Source of the DNA: Sphingomonas ginsengisoli An et al. 2013
Lineage (GTDB): Bacteria; Pseudomonadota; Alphaproteobacteria; Sphingomonadales; Sphingomonadaceae
Reading direction: 5' to 3'
Length of the DNA stretch: 64,000 nt
NCBI RefSeq assembly: GCF_009363895.1
Contig: NZ_CP045434.1
Location: 2,870,501-2,934,500, forward strand
Shown here: positions 54,224-62,725 of the stretch, one piece after another
Layout of the letters: every line of letters begins with the position of its first letter
How positions within the stretch are numbered: position 1 is the stretch's first letter
Notes under the pieces: generated by a model
Told to the model about the DNA's origin: nothing
The model's database searches: none
Seen by the model: only the letters and a program-made list of their open reading frames with translations
Translations under genes and position numbers: made by a program

Positions 54224-55975
54224 TTGGCGAGCGCGGGGACGGCGGACGGCAAGCCGGCACGGCCGAAGGGCTGGCGGCTGCTCAAGGTGGCGTTGTCGAC
54301 GCGCAAGTCGGCGATCATGCTCGCCTTCGGCTTCTCCTCGGGACTGCCGTTCGCGCTGCTGATTGGGACGCTCAACGCCTGGCTCGGCGACGCCAAGATC
54401 AGCCTGGCGACGATCGGCGTGCTGTCGTGGATCGGCCTTACCTACAGCTTCAAATTCCTGTGGTCGCCGCTGGTCGACCGGGTCGAGCTGCCGCTGCTGG
54501 CGAGGCTCGGCCGGCGCAAGAGCTGGATCCTGCTCTGCCAGGCGGTGCTGATCGCGAGCTTCTCGCTACTGGCGCTGACCAATCCCGCGACCAACATCGG
54601 CTGGTTCGCGATCTTCGCGGTGATCGGCAGCTTCGCCTCAGCGACGCAGGACATTGCGGTCGACGCGTGGCGGATCGACGTCGCCGACGAGGAGGTCCCG
54701 GTCGAGCTGCTCTCGGCGATCTATCAGTTCGGCTATCGCATCGCCTCGATCGTCGGCGGCGCGCTGGCGCTGTTCCTGGCGGCGCGGATGAGCTGGGGGC
54801 TGGTCTATGCGATCATGGCCGCGCTGGTGCTGGTGGTGCTGATCATCGCCACCCAGGCGCCCGACACCGAGCGGCCGCCCAAGGGCCTGCTCAACGCCCA
54901 GCTCGAACAGGCGGGCGAGCTCAACCCGACGGTGCGCGCGGTCGCGCTGGCGATCGTCAGTCTGGCGTGGGCCTGGGCGATCGTCACCATCGGCCATTTC
55001 ATGACCTCGATGCTGACCGTCGCGCCGGGCGCCAAGCCGCCATCGGTCGCCGACTTCACCAAGAATATCGGGCCGTGGATCATCGCCGCGACGGTGCTGG
55101 TGCCGCTGATCGTCGCCGCGACGACCAACTGGTTGCGCGCGCATGGGCGCGGGGTCCAGGTGGAAGCGGGCAGCGCGACCGGCGCCGGCCGCACCGCGCT
55201 CAATCACATGTACGGGGCGCTGGTCTCGCCGCTCGCCGAGCTGTCGGGGCGGCTCGGCTGGGGCGTGCTGATCATCATCGGCTTCATCCTGACCTACGCG
55301 CTTTGCTACAACATCTGGTCGAGCTTCGCCTTCCCCTTCTACCTCGACTATCTGAAGTACACGAAGGACGAGGTGGCGTTCGCGTCCAAGATCTTCGGCA
55401 TCATCATGACGATGATCGGGATCAGCCTGGGCGGCTACCTATTCGGGCGGCTGGGCAAGTTCCCGACGGTGCTAATCGGCGCGGCGGTGACCCCGTTCGG
55501 CAACCTCGTCTATGCCGACCTCGCCGATGGCGGCCCGGTGATCGACACGGTGGCGCGGGTGACCGGCCTGACCGCGCTCGGCGGCCTGCTCGGCGCCGAC
55601 GAGCGGATCGTCCGCCTGCTAATGGCGATCAGCTACGAGAATATCGCCACCGGCATCGCGCTGACCGCTTTCGTCGCCTACCTCTCGGGGGTCGTCTCGA
55701 AGAAGTTCACCGCGGTCCAATATTCTTTGCTGTCGTCGCTGACCTTCCTGGTCGGCTCGCTCGGGCGTGGCGTCGCGGGCGAGGCGTTCGACAAATATGG
55801 CTATGCTCTGGTGTTCCGCTGGACCGCGACGGCGGGGCTGATCGCGGTCGCCTTCGTGCTGCTCGAATGGGCCCGGGTCAGCGCCCGCGAGCGCCGCGAG
55901 CGCGCGCTGCAACCCGCCGACGAGGGCGCCAAAGCGACCGAGGCGCTGGGCGAAAGCGGGGAGCCGGCGCGCTAG
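54224..55975 (+). CDS. ampG: AmpG-like major facilitator permease
   Basis: 583 residues from a TTG at 54224, five bases after GAGAGG. About 12-14 membrane helices. The N-terminal half fits the AmpG family, which imports anhydro-muropeptides: SAIMLAFGFSSGLPFALLIGTL, SWIGLTYSFKFLWSPLVDRV and GRRKSWILLCQ, with SATQDIAVDAWRIDV near 145-160. It has extra central segments (about 225-330), making it longer than the E. coli protein (491). With nagZ in the same window it supports a recycling pathway. Symbol is by family; transport substrate not proven. Confidence 0.8.
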   Translation: MASAGTADGKPARPKGWRLLKVALSTRKSAIMLAFGFSSGLPFALLIGTLNAWLGDAKISLATIGVLSWIGLTYSFKFLWSPLVDRVELPLLARLGRRKSWILLCQAVLIASFSLLALTNPATNIGWFAIFAVIGSFASATQDIAVDAWRIDVADEEVPVELLSAIYQFGYRIASIVGGALALFLAARMSWGLVYAIMAALVLVVLIIATQAPDTERPPKGLLNAQLEQAGELNPTVRAVALAIVSLAWAWAIVTIGHFMTSMLTVAPGAKPPSVADFTKNIGPWIIAATVLVPLIVAATTNWLRAHGRGVQVEAGSATGAGRTALNHMYGALVSPLAELSGRLGWGVLIIIGFILTYALCYNIWSSFAFPFYLDYLKYTKDEVAFASKIFGIIMTMIGISLGGYLFGRLGKFPTVLIGAAVTPFGNLVYADLADGGPVIDTVARVTGLTALGGLLGADERIVRLLMAISYENIATGIALTAFVAYLSGVVSKKFTAVQYSLLSSLTFLVGSLGRGVAGEAFDKYGYALVFRWTATAGLIAVAFVLLEWARVSARERRERALQPADEGAKATEALGESGEPAR

Positions 55976-57213
55976 GTCGGCAGCTCGCCGTTGCGCTCGA
56001 GGACCTCGCCGGCGAGGTAAAGCGAACCGGCGATGAGGATCGGGCCGGGCAGGTCCGCCAGCGCTTCAGTGAGGCCTGACGTCGCCCGGCCGGCGTAGCG
56101 CGCCGCGAGCGCCTGCGGATCGTGGCAGTCGTGTCCCTCGATCGGGACGAAGGTAAGGTTCAGCGCGTGGCGGGCGAGGAGCGGGACGATCGCGTCGGCC
56201 TGCTTGCTGGCGAGGATGCCGAGGACGAGGTGCATCGGTTGGGGCAGGGCATCGGCCAGCGCTTGGGCCGCCGCCGCATTATGCGCGCCGTCGAGCCAGA
56301 CCTCGCGCCCCGCCGCGAGCGGGCCGCGGGGGTCGAGTTTCTGCATCCGGGCGGGCCAGGTGGCGGTGGCGACCCCTTGGTGGAGCGCGGCGTCTGACAC
56401 CTCAAGCTGCGCCTGCGCGCGCAGCATCGCTGCCGCCAGACTGGCGTTGCGCTGCTGATGCGGTCCGGGGAGCGAGGGATGCAGGGTCGGGTCGAGGTGC
56501 CAGTCGTGACCTTCGACCAGCAACGGCGCACCGACGCGGGCGGCCGTCGCCGCGACCGCCGCGGTGGCGCCGGCGGGATAGTGCTGGACGACGAGCGGCA
56601 CGCCCGGCTTGGCGATCCCGGCCTTCTCGAAGCCGATGCGGGCGAGTGGCTCGGCCGGCGTGCCGGGTTCGTCGGCGAGGAGAAAGGCCTCGTGGTCGAT
56701 GCCGAGGCCGGCGATGCCGCAAACCAGTGGCGCCTCGATGACGTTGGTCGCGTCGAGCCGGCCGCCGAGCCCGACCTCGACGATGCAGGCGTCGGCGGGG
56801 GTTGTGGCGAAGGCGAGGAAGGCGACCGCGGTGTTCACCTCGAACAGGCTGGCGCTCAGATCCTCATTGGCGTCGAGCGCTTGGACCATCAGCGCGGCGA
56901 GCTCGTCGTCCGAGATGAGCGTGCCGGCGATGCGGATGCGCTCGTTGTAGCGGACGAGGTGCGGGCTGGTGAAGGCGTGAACGCGGTGGCCGGCGGCCTC
57001 GAGCGCGGCGCGGAGGAAGGCGCAGGTCGAACCCTTGCCGTTCGTTCCAGCGACGTGGAACACCGGCGGAAGCCGGTCCTGCGGGCGACCGAGCCGGTCC
57101 AGCAGCGCACGAATGCGGTCGAGGCCGAGCTGGTCGCGGCCGGCATATTGGGTCGCCTGGCGGGCGATCAGCGCCGCCACCCGCGGATCCGCCGAGCGGA
57201 TCACTTCCTTCAT
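55972..57213 (-). CDS. folC: Bifunctional folylpolyglutamate/dihydrofolate synthase
   Basis: Joins glutamate to dihydropteroate and to folates, a Mur-ligase relative. 413 residues. P-loop HVAGTNGKGSTCAFLRAAL near 52-70, TSPHLVRYNERIRI near 83-96, the EVGLGGRLDATNVI segment near 145-158 and DGAHN near 307. Its ATG is separated from the accD stop by one base, so accD-folC are one unit, a pairing kept across many proteobacteria. The stop shares CTAG with the permease. Confidence 0.95.
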   Translation of the reverse strand: MKEVIRSADPRVAALIARQATQYAGRDQLGLDRIRALLDRLGRPQDRLPPVFHVAGTNGKGSTCAFLRAALEAAGHRVHAFTSPHLVRYNERIRIAGTLISDDELAALMVQALDANEDLSASLFEVNTAVAFLAFATTPADACIVEVGLGGRLDATNVIEAPLVCGIAGLGIDHEAFLLADEPGTPAEPLARIGFEKAGIAKPGVPLVVQHYPAGATAAVAATAARVGAPLLVEGHDWHLDPTLHPSLPGPHQQRNASLAAAMLRAQAQLEVSDAALHQGVATATWPARMQKLDPRGPLAAGREVWLDGAHNAAAAQALADALPQPMHLVLGILASKQADAIVPLLARHALNLTFVPIEGHDCHDPQALAARYAGRATSGLTEALADLPGPILIAGSLYLAGEVLERNGELPT

Positions 57214-57214
57214 G

Positions 57215-58069
57215 TCAGGCGGCTTCCCGCTCCGGCGCCAGATAAGCGATGAGCTTGCCGATCGTCTCGCGCAGCTCGGCGCGGGGGACGACCCGGTCGA
57301 CCATGCCGTGGTCGCGTAAGTATTCGGCGCGCTGGAAGCCCTCGGGCAGCTTCTCGCGGATGGTCTGCTCGATCACCCGCTGGCCGGCGAAGCCGATCAG
57401 CGCACCCGGCTCGGCGAGCTGAACATCGCCGAGCATGGCGTAGCTGGCGGTGACGCCGCCGGTGGTCGGGTCGGTCAGCACGACGATGTAGGGGAGGCCG
57501 GCTTCGCGCAGCTCGGCCAGCGCGACGGTGGTGCGTGGCATCTGCATCAGACTCAGGATGCCTTCCTGCATCCGCGCGCCGCCGGCCGCGGTGAAGATGA
57601 TGTAGGGGGCCATCGCCTCGAGCGCGGCCTTGACCCCGGCGACGAAGGCCGAGCCGACCGCCACCCCCATCGACCCGCCCATGAAGGCGAAGTCCTGGAC
57701 CCCGACGATCGCCAGGCGGCCCTCGATCAGGCCGCGCGCATTGAGCAGGGCGTCGCGCTCGTCGGTCGCGGCGCGGGCGGCCTTGAGGCGGTCGACGTAG
57801 CGCTTGGTGTCGCGGAACTTGAGCGGATCCTCGCGCACCTCGGGGCTGGGGAGAAGCTGGTATTTCCCCTCGTCGAACAGGATCGAGAAGCGCTGCTCGG
57901 CGCGGATGCGGTCATGGTGCTCGCAGCGCGGGCAGACCCAGAGGTTGTCTTCCCATTCCTTGATGAAGACCATCGTCCCGCAGGTCTTGCACTTGTGCCA
58001 CAGATTCTCGGTCGCCTGCCGCTTGGGGAGGAAGGAGATGCTGTTGCGGACGCGGGTGAGCCAGCTCAT
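57215..58069 (-). CDS. accD: Acetyl-CoA carboxylase carboxyltransferase subunit beta
   Basis: Zinc-binding half of the carboxyltransferase that makes malonyl-CoA for fatty acid synthesis. 284 residues. The N-terminal four-Cys zinc ribbon is complete: CKTCG near 27-31 and CPRCE near 46-50. Then the crotonase-like core with [16 protein letters not shown] (about 131-146), [16 protein letters not shown] (about 159-174) and [13 protein letters not shown] (about 203-215). Directly upstream of folC; pyrF lies 50 bp before it. Confidence 0.97.
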   Translation of the reverse strand: MSWLTRVRNSISFLPKRQATENLWHKCKTCGTMVFIKEWEDNLWVCPRCEHHDRIRAEQRFSILFDEGKYQLLPSPEVREDPLKFRDTKRYVDRLKAARAATDERDALLNARGLIEGRLAIVGVQDFAFMGGSMGVAVGSAFVAGVKAALEAMAPYIIFTAAGGARMQEGILSLMQMPRTTVALAELREAGLPYIVVLTDPTTGGVTASYAMLGDVQLAEPGALIGFAGQRVIEQTIREKLPEGFQRAEYLRDHGMVDRVVPRAELRETIGKLIAYLAPEREAA

Positions 58070-58119
58070 GGGCGAAATCTCTGTTTGAAAGGGTGGCGGC
58101 GGACTAACGCCCGAGGGGG

Positions 58120-58794
58120 CTAGAGGGAAGCGGCGATCGCCCGCGCGGTGGCGGCGGGGTCGGCGGCGCCGGTGATCGGCCGGCCGATGACCAGCATCGA
58201 GGCGCCCGCGGCGAGCGCATCGGCGGGGGTCATCACGCGCTTCTGGTCGGCCAGCTCGCCGCCGGCGGGGCGGACACCGGGAATCACGAAATAGCCGTCG
58301 GGCCAGACGCTGCGCGCGGCGGCGACTTCGGCGCCCGAGCAGACGATGCCGTCGCAGCCGGCGGCGCGGGTGAGCTCGGCGAGGCGGCGGACCTGGTCCT
58401 CCGGCGCACCGGCGACGCCGATCGCGCCGAGATCGCTCTCGTCGAGGCTGGTGAGCACGGTCACCGCGACGACTTTGGTCTCGGGCCGCGCGGCGGCGCG
58501 GGCGGCGGCGAGCATCGCCTGGCCGCCGGCGGCGTGTACGGTCAGCACCGCCGGCTTGAGCGGCGCCAGCGCCTCGACCGCCTTGGCGACCGTGTTGGGA
58601 ATGTCGTGCAGCTTGAGGTCGAGGAAGATCGGCAGCCCCTCGACCGCCAGCCCGCGCACCCCGCCGGGGCCGTTGGCGGCGAAGAATTCGAGGCCGAGCT
58701 TGATCCCGCCGACCGAGGCGCGGACCGCCGAGGTCAGCCGCTGCGCGCGCGACAGGTCGGGCGTATCGAGCGCGACGAAGATCGGGCTGGTCAT
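58120..58794 (-). CDS. pyrF: Orotidine 5'-phosphate decarboxylase
   Basis: Last step of UMP synthesis. 224 residues from the ATG at 58794. Active-site cluster D-L-K-x-x-D as [17 protein letters not shown] near 58-74, VALDTP at the N-terminus (first Asp) and VIPGVRPAG near 178, plus V-I-G-R-P-I near 204. Coupled to lapA by a 4 bp overlap. In many alphaproteobacteria trpF-trpB-trpA follow here before accD; in this window they do not. Confidence 0.96.
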   Translation of the reverse strand: MTSPIFVALDTPDLSRAQRLTSAVRASVGGIKLGLEFFAANGPGGVRGLAVEGLPIFLDLKLHDIPNTVAKAVEALAPLKPAVLTVHAAGGQAMLAAARAAARPETKVVAVTVLTSLDESDLGAIGVAGAPEDQVRRLAELTRAAGCDGIVCSGAEVAAARSVWPDGYFVIPGVRPAGGELADQKRVMTPADALAAGASMLVIGRPITGAADPAATARAIAASL

Positions 58795-59078
58795 AGGGTC
58801 GGGCTGCCGTCGACCGGCGCGGCGGGCGGATTGGCGATCGGCTCGACCGGCCGGGCGGGCACGCCCTGCCGTCGCTTCAGCGCCCAGATCCGCCCGCGCA
58901 GGATGAGGAAGGTCGGGAGGAAGCCCAAGAGGAAGACGATCAGGACCAGCAGCGGGATCTTGATGTCGGCCTGGAACGGTCCCCACAGGTTCAGGGTGAC
59001 GTCGGACCAGTTGTTGCGACCGAGGATCGCGAGGAAGACCGCGATCACCACCCAGAATGTCGTGCGCAGGAACTGCAT
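58791..59078 (-). CDS. lapA: LapA-domain membrane protein
   Basis: 95 residues, two membrane helices (about 5-22 and 40-60) with the LapA/DUF1049 pattern: [38 protein letters not shown] and [10 protein letters not shown]. coli LapA sits in the inner membrane with LapB and helps control LPS synthesis through LpxC. The Pro-rich C-terminal tail is cytoplasmic. First gene of the lapA-pyrF unit; a promoter must lie in the 93 bp before it, which also serves the divergent hydrolase. Confidence 0.88.
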   Translation of the reverse strand: MQFLRTTFWVVIAVFLAILGRNNWSDVTLNLWGPFQADIKIPLLVLIVFLLGFLPTFLILRGRIWALKRRQGVPARPVEPIANPPAAPVDGSPTL

Positions 59079-59171
59079 GGCGGCTTCCTAGGACAGGAGC
59101 GGAGCCTTTGCCAGCTTGGGTGCGTTCGTCGCTGCAACCTATCGCTTTGCCGCACTCGCGCGGCGGGCCCG

Positions 59172-60560
59172 TTGAGCGTCTCCCACCTGACCGCCAAGAG
59201 CTTGCGCTCCGGGGAGGATGGTCCACTGAAGAAGAGCACCCTGTTTGGGGCGGGTGCGGTGCTGCTGGTCGGCGCCGCGATTGCCAGCGTCCGCGTGGTG
59301 GACAGCGGGACGCCTGCGCGCGCCCAGGGCGGGGCGACGGTGTCGGCGGCCAATTTGGCGCTGGCCAAGGTCGCGCCTGAAGCGCGCGAGGACGTCAATT
59401 ATGCGCAGATCGACGCGCGGCTGAAGCAATTGGTGACCAAGCCCGGGATGGTCGGGCTGGCGGTCGGGATCGTCGAGAACGGCCGGATCACCTTCTTGAA
59501 CGGCTATGGCGAGACCGTGGCCGGGTCGGGCGACAAGGTGACGCCGCAGACGGTGTTCCGCTGGGCCTCGTGCAGCAAGGGGGTAGCCGCGACGATGGTC
59601 GCCAAGCTGGCCGAGCAGGGCAAGGTCAAGCTCGACGCGCCGCTGGTGACCTACGCGCCGGGGCTCAAGCTGCCGACCGGAGCCGAATATCGCGCCACCG
59701 TCAGCGACCTCCTCAGCCATCGGTTGGGGCTGCCCAAACACAGCTTCGACAACAAGCTGGAAGAAGGCGATTCGGTGCCCATGCTCAAGGCGCAGTTGGC
59801 GACGGTCGGGCTGGGCTGCGCGCCGCATAGTTGCTGGAGTTACCAGAACGTCGCTTATGACGGGGCCAGCGACATCGTCGCGAAGGCGACCGGCAAGACC
59901 TACCAGCAGACGGTCATCCAGCAATTGTTCGGGCCGATCGGGATGACCTCGGCGAGCATGACCCGCGACGCGCTGCTGGCCTCGCCGAGCTGGGCGCGGC
60001 CGCACAGCATCGGGCGCCGGCCGCTCGAGGTGACCGAGCCTTACTACGACGTGCCCTCGGCGGGCGGGGTCAACAGCAACATCAAGGATATGGCGCTGTG
60101 GATGATCGCCCAGGCGGGCGGGATGCCGAGCGTGCTGTCGCCGCGGGTGCTGGCGGAGCTGCACGCGCCGCTGGTGAAGACGCCGGGCGAGCGCCAGCGG
60201 ATGCGCAAGTTCCTCGAGCGGCTGGGCGATGCCTATTACGGGCTCGGCTGGCGCAGCTACGATTATGCCGGGCATACGATCGTCGGACACCGCGGCGGGA
60301 TCAACGGCTACCGCTCGCTGATCCTGTTCGATCCGGCCAAGAAGAGCGGCGTGGTGGCGCTGTGGAACAGCAACACCAACCAGCCCGGCGGGCTCGAGTT
60401 CGAGGTGATGGACATGCTCTATCACCTGCCGTTCCGCGACTGGCTCGAACTGAGCAAGACGCGCGGCCGGCTGGTCGAGCCGACCGACGACACCGAGGAC
60501 AGCGGCGCGCCCGAAGTCGCGGCGCGGAGCGGCGGCGGGGGTCTCAGCAGGGGCCGCTGA
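59172..60560 (+). CDS. Serine beta-lactamase-like hydrolase (class C/esterase type)
   Basis: Up to 462 residues. Active-site motifs of the AmpC/EstB-like group: S-x-x-K in WASCSKGVAATMV near 134-146, Y-x-N in SYQNVAYDGAS near 218-228 and HRGGINGYRS near 376-385 in place of K-T-G. It is therefore a serine hydrolase of the beta-lactamase fold; whether it attacks beta-lactams, muropeptides or esters cannot be told. A signal-like helix begins at KKSTLFGAGAVLLVGAAIAS. The TTG at 59172 has a poor site, whereas a CTG at 59226, 8 bases after GGGGAGG, would start the protein directly at the signal peptide. Confidence 0.85.
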   Translation: MSVSHLTAKSLRSGEDGPLKKSTLFGAGAVLLVGAAIASVRVVDSGTPARAQGGATVSAANLALAKVAPEAREDVNYAQIDARLKQLVTKPGMVGLAVGIVENGRITFLNGYGETVAGSGDKVTPQTVFRWASCSKGVAATMVAKLAEQGKVKLDAPLVTYAPGLKLPTGAEYRATVSDLLSHRLGLPKHSFDNKLEEGDSVPMLKAQLATVGLGCAPHSCWSYQNVAYDGASDIVAKATGKTYQQTVIQQLFGPIGMTSASMTRDALLASPSWARPHSIGRRPLEVTEPYYDVPSAGGVNSNIKDMALWMIAQAGGMPSVLSPRVLAELHAPLVKTPGERQRMRKFLERLGDAYYGLGWRSYDYAGHTIVGHRGGINGYRSLILFDPAKKSGVVALWNSNTNQPGGLEFEVMDMLYHLPFRDWLELSKTRGRLVEPTDDTEDSGAPEVAARSGGGGLSRGR

Positions 60561-60594
60561 CCGGCCGGGACGCACGGTCCCGCTTCAAGGCATG

Positions 60595-60620
60595 GGAACA
60601 AGGGTCTGCGCGTGCCGGTT
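60595..60620 (+). promoter_or_regulatory. Possible EcfG-type promoter of the hemerythrin-like gene
   Basis: GGAAC (60595-60599), 17 bases, GGTT (60617-60620), one mismatch from GGAAC-N16/17-CGTT. The predicted start near 60627 leaves a 20-base leader with GAGGAGA before the ATG at 60648. Confidence 0.4.
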
Positions 60621-60647
60621 GGGGAACTCCAGTCCGAGGAGACCACC

Positions 60648-61145
60648 ATGCCCGACGCCGTCACACTGCTGAAGGAAGATCACCGCAAGGTGGAAGACTT
60701 GTTCGAGCAATATGAGGACGCCGTGCGGGACGGCCGCAAGCGCAAGCTCGCCGAACAGATCGCAGCCGAGCTCATCGTCCACAGCCAGATCGAAGAAGAA
60801 ATCTTCTATCCGGCGTGCGAGGGCAAGGTCGAGGAAGCCGACCTCAAGGAAGCTTATGTCGAGCATGACGCGGCCAAGGTGCTGATCGCCGAAATCATTG
60901 CCGGCGGTCCGGACGACGATTATTACGACGCCAAGGTGAAGGTGCTGAAGGAAGAGATCACGCACCACATCAAGGAAGAGGAAGGTTGGCTCAGCGGCAT
61001 GTTCAGCCAGGCCAAGCGCCATGGCGTCGACATGGATGCCTTGGGTGAGGAGCTGGCGGCGCGAAAGACCGAACTGATGGGCGGCATCAAGAAAAACGGG
61101 CTGCCCAAGGTCAAGCTGACGACCATGGACGAAGTGAAGGTCTAG
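60648..61145 (+). CDS. Hemerythrin-like HHE domain protein
   Basis: 165 residues from the ATG at 60648 (GAGGAGA just before). Four-helix bundle with the iron-binding pattern: LKEDHRKVEDLFEQYE near 7-22, HSQIEEEIFYPA near 46-57, VEHDAAKVLIAEI near 71-83 and THHIKEEEGWL near 105-115, giving the His and Glu ligands of a di-iron site. Such proteins sense or store O2 or NO, and are frequent in general stress regulons. An EcfG-like promoter precedes it. Stop shares CTAG with the next gene on the other strand. Confidence 0.88.
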   Translation: MPDAVTLLKEDHRKVEDLFEQYEDAVRDGRKRKLAEQIAAELIVHSQIEEEIFYPACEGKVEEADLKEAYVEHDAAKVLIAEIIAGGPDDDYYDAKVKVLKEEITHHIKEEEGWLSGMFSQAKRHGVDMDALGEELAARKTELMGGIKKNGLPKVKLTTMDEVKV

Positions 61146-61549
61146 TCGACCGGTTCGAGGTCGGGATTGCCGATCAGGAAAGCGAGCGGGACCGCGAGGC
61201 AGAGGGCGGCGAGCGGCAGGAGCAGGACTTGGCCGCCGGCAGCGATCATCAGCGCCAGCGGCGGGATGCACAGCAGCAGCAGCATGGTCAGGACCAGCGG
61301 CCCCGAGCCCTCGCGGACGGTGTCGCGAAGGCGGTCGCGCTCGCCGAACAGGCGGGTCAGCAGCGCGACGATCCGGCTCGCCGAGCGGCGGCAGAAGGCC
61401 GGCACCAGCGCGTGAATGAAGCAGGCGATCGCGGCGGCGAGGAGCAAGGCGGCGACCAGCGACGCGAAGGCGAGGTGCTGGAGATAGCTCTCGCCCGCTT
61501 CGTGGAGATGCTCGCGACTGGCTTCGAGGACAGGTTTGCTGTGGCTCAT
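61142..61549 (-). CDS. DUF6356-like membrane protein
   Basis: 135 residues from the ATG at 61549. The N-terminal part fits the DUF6356 pattern: an EAGESYLQHLAFA stretch, then a membrane helix and ACFIHALVPAFCRRSASRIV, the conserved H-A-x-x-P-A-x-C/F-x-x-x-x-S. It continues with two more membrane helices (LVLTMLLLLCIPPLALMIA and QVLLLPLAALCLAVPLAFLI) that the shorter family members lack. Function unknown. Confidence 0.65.
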   Translation of the reverse strand: MSHSKPVLEASREHLHEAGESYLQHLAFASLVAALLLAAAIACFIHALVPAFCRRSASRIVALLTRLFGERDRLRDTVREGSGPLVLTMLLLLCIPPLALMIAAGGQVLLLPLAALCLAVPLAFLIGNPDLEPVD

Positions 61550-61620
61550 GCGGACAGAGCAGGACAGAAGCCGGCACCTCGTCAAGCTCCGCGCGGTGAA
61601 CGGCGGGCGCCGACCGCCCA

Positions 61621-61658
61621 AACGAAAGCCGGCGTCGCGGGGGGAGCGCGACGCCGGC
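61621..61658 (-). terminator. Rho-independent terminator after the L,D-transpeptidase gene
   Basis: 12 bp perfect stem (GCCGGCGTCGCG 61628-61639 with 61647-61658), 7-base loop, and TTTCGTT following on the minus strand. Confidence 0.8.
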
Positions 61659-61701
61659 GGGAAGCGGCGACAAGGGGAGCACCGCCGCTTTGGGGTAGAA
61701 A

Positions 61702-62247
61702 TCAGGCGCCGATCAGGACCGGGGTGCCGACGGTGGTGACCTGGTAGAGCTTGGCGGCGAAGGCGCTCGGCAGGCGGACGCAGCCGTGGCTGGCCGGCTC
61801 ACCCGGATTGTGGCCGGCGTGGAGCGCGATGCCGTAGGTGTCGATCCGCTGCATGAACGGCATCGCGGCATTGTCGTACTTCTTGCTGCGATACATCGGC
61901 TGCTTTTCGAGCACGTTGAAGATGCCGGTCGGCGTGTCCTTGCCGGGCTTGCCGCTGGATACGGTGGTGACGCCGATCAACTGGTCGCCGCGATAGACGT
62001 AGGCCATCTGGTCAGTGAGGCTGATGACCACGCGCGACGGGCCGCTGCCAAGGTCGCTCGCCCAGACATATTGGCCGGGCTTGAGCACCTTGGGACCGAA
62101 CGTGTCCATCATGTCCATCCGTGCCGTGTCGGCGGCACTGGCGGCTTCCATCTTGGCTTCTTCGGTCTCCATCGAGGCCGAGGCTGCGGTCGGAATCGAG
62201 AGTGCAAGCATCCCCGACGCCGCCAGCGCGATCGCTAGCTTCTTCAT
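61702..62247 (-). CDS. L,D-transpeptidase (YkuD domain)
   Basis: 181 residues from the ATG at 62247, which gives a signal peptide MKKLAIALAASGMLALSIPTAASAS. After a Met/Glu/Ala-rich linker (about 25-50) comes the YkuD domain with the catalytic HAGHNPGEPASHGCVRLP motif near 147-164 (His and Cys). These enzymes form 3-3 crosslinks in peptidoglycan or attach proteins to it, and are insensitive to most penicillins. A perfect EcfG promoter precedes the gene and a terminator follows, so it is a single-gene unit of the general stress regulon by prediction. Confidence 0.9.
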   Translation of the reverse strand: MKKLAIALAASGMLALSIPTAASASMETEEAKMEAASAADTARMDMMDTFGPKVLKPGQYVWASDLGSGPSRVVISLTDQMAYVYRGDQLIGVTTVSSGKPGKDTPTGIFNVLEKQPMYRSKKYDNAAMPFMQRIDTYGIALHAGHNPGEPASHGCVRLPSAFAAKLYQVTTVGTPVLIGA

Positions 62248-62290
62248 TGCTCTCACCTGCAAAAATTCAGTTGACTTCTTTTGAAAGCTG

Positions 62291-62316
62291 AAACGGAGCA
62301 GGTGCGCGGCTGTTCC
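62291..62316 (-). promoter_or_regulatory. EcfG-type promoter of the L,D-transpeptidase gene
   Basis: Minus strand GGAAC (62316-62312), 16 bases, CGTTT (62295-62291), an exact consensus match. Predicted start near 62285, 38 bases before the ATG. Confidence 0.65.
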
Positions 62317-62360
62317 CGCAGTGACGGGGGCGAAACGGTCCGTAGGCTCGGAAAAGGCAA

Positions 62361-62396
62361 AGAAAAGCGCCGCTCCCGACCGTAGGGGAGCGGCGC
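62361..62396 (-). terminator. Rho-independent terminator after the glutaredoxin gene
   Basis: 11 bp perfect stem (GCGCCGCTCCC 62367-62377 with 62386-62396), 8-base loop, followed on the minus strand by TTTTCTTT. It lies just upstream of the L,D-transpeptidase promoter. Confidence 0.85.
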
Positions 62397-62422
62397 CGGA
62401 TGCGGCTCAGTACTGATTCGGA

Positions 62423-62665
62423 TCAGACGTGCGCGCTAAGGAACTTTTCAAGGTCGCTGCAGCCGCCGACCTGCTCGCCGTCGACCCAGATCTGCGGGGT
62501 GGTGTCGACGCCGTGCTTTTCCTTGAAGGCCTCGACCTCTTCGCGGCTCGACAGGATGTGCTCCTCGACGTCGAAGCCGTTTTCGTCGAGCAAGTCCTTG
62601 GCGCGGCGGCCGAAGGGGCATTCGTGGTCGGGCAGGACCATGCGGTAGATGGTGGCGGATGGCAT
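62423..62665 (-). CDS. Monothiol-type glutaredoxin
   Basis: 80 residues from the ATG at 62665, a start preceded by CGGAGA; the longer frame adds residues of no family likeness. Thioredoxin-fold features: CPFGRRAKDLL near 15-25 (active site C-P-x-G rather than C-P-Y-C, so one redox Cys), the cis-Pro in DTTPQIWVDG near 53-62 and GGCSDLEKFL near 67-76, the glutathione-binding loop. It can reduce glutathionylated proteins or bind an iron-sulfur cluster. Confidence 0.88.
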   Translation of the reverse strand: MPSATIYRMVLPDHECPFGRRAKDLLDENGFDVEEHILSSREEVEAFKEKHGVDTTPQIWVDGEQVGGCSDLEKFLSAHV

Positions 62666-62725
62666 GTCGGTCTCCGTGGCTGGATGGCTTGCCTTCAAGA
62701 GCGCGCCATCGCCGCGCCGGTTCCG

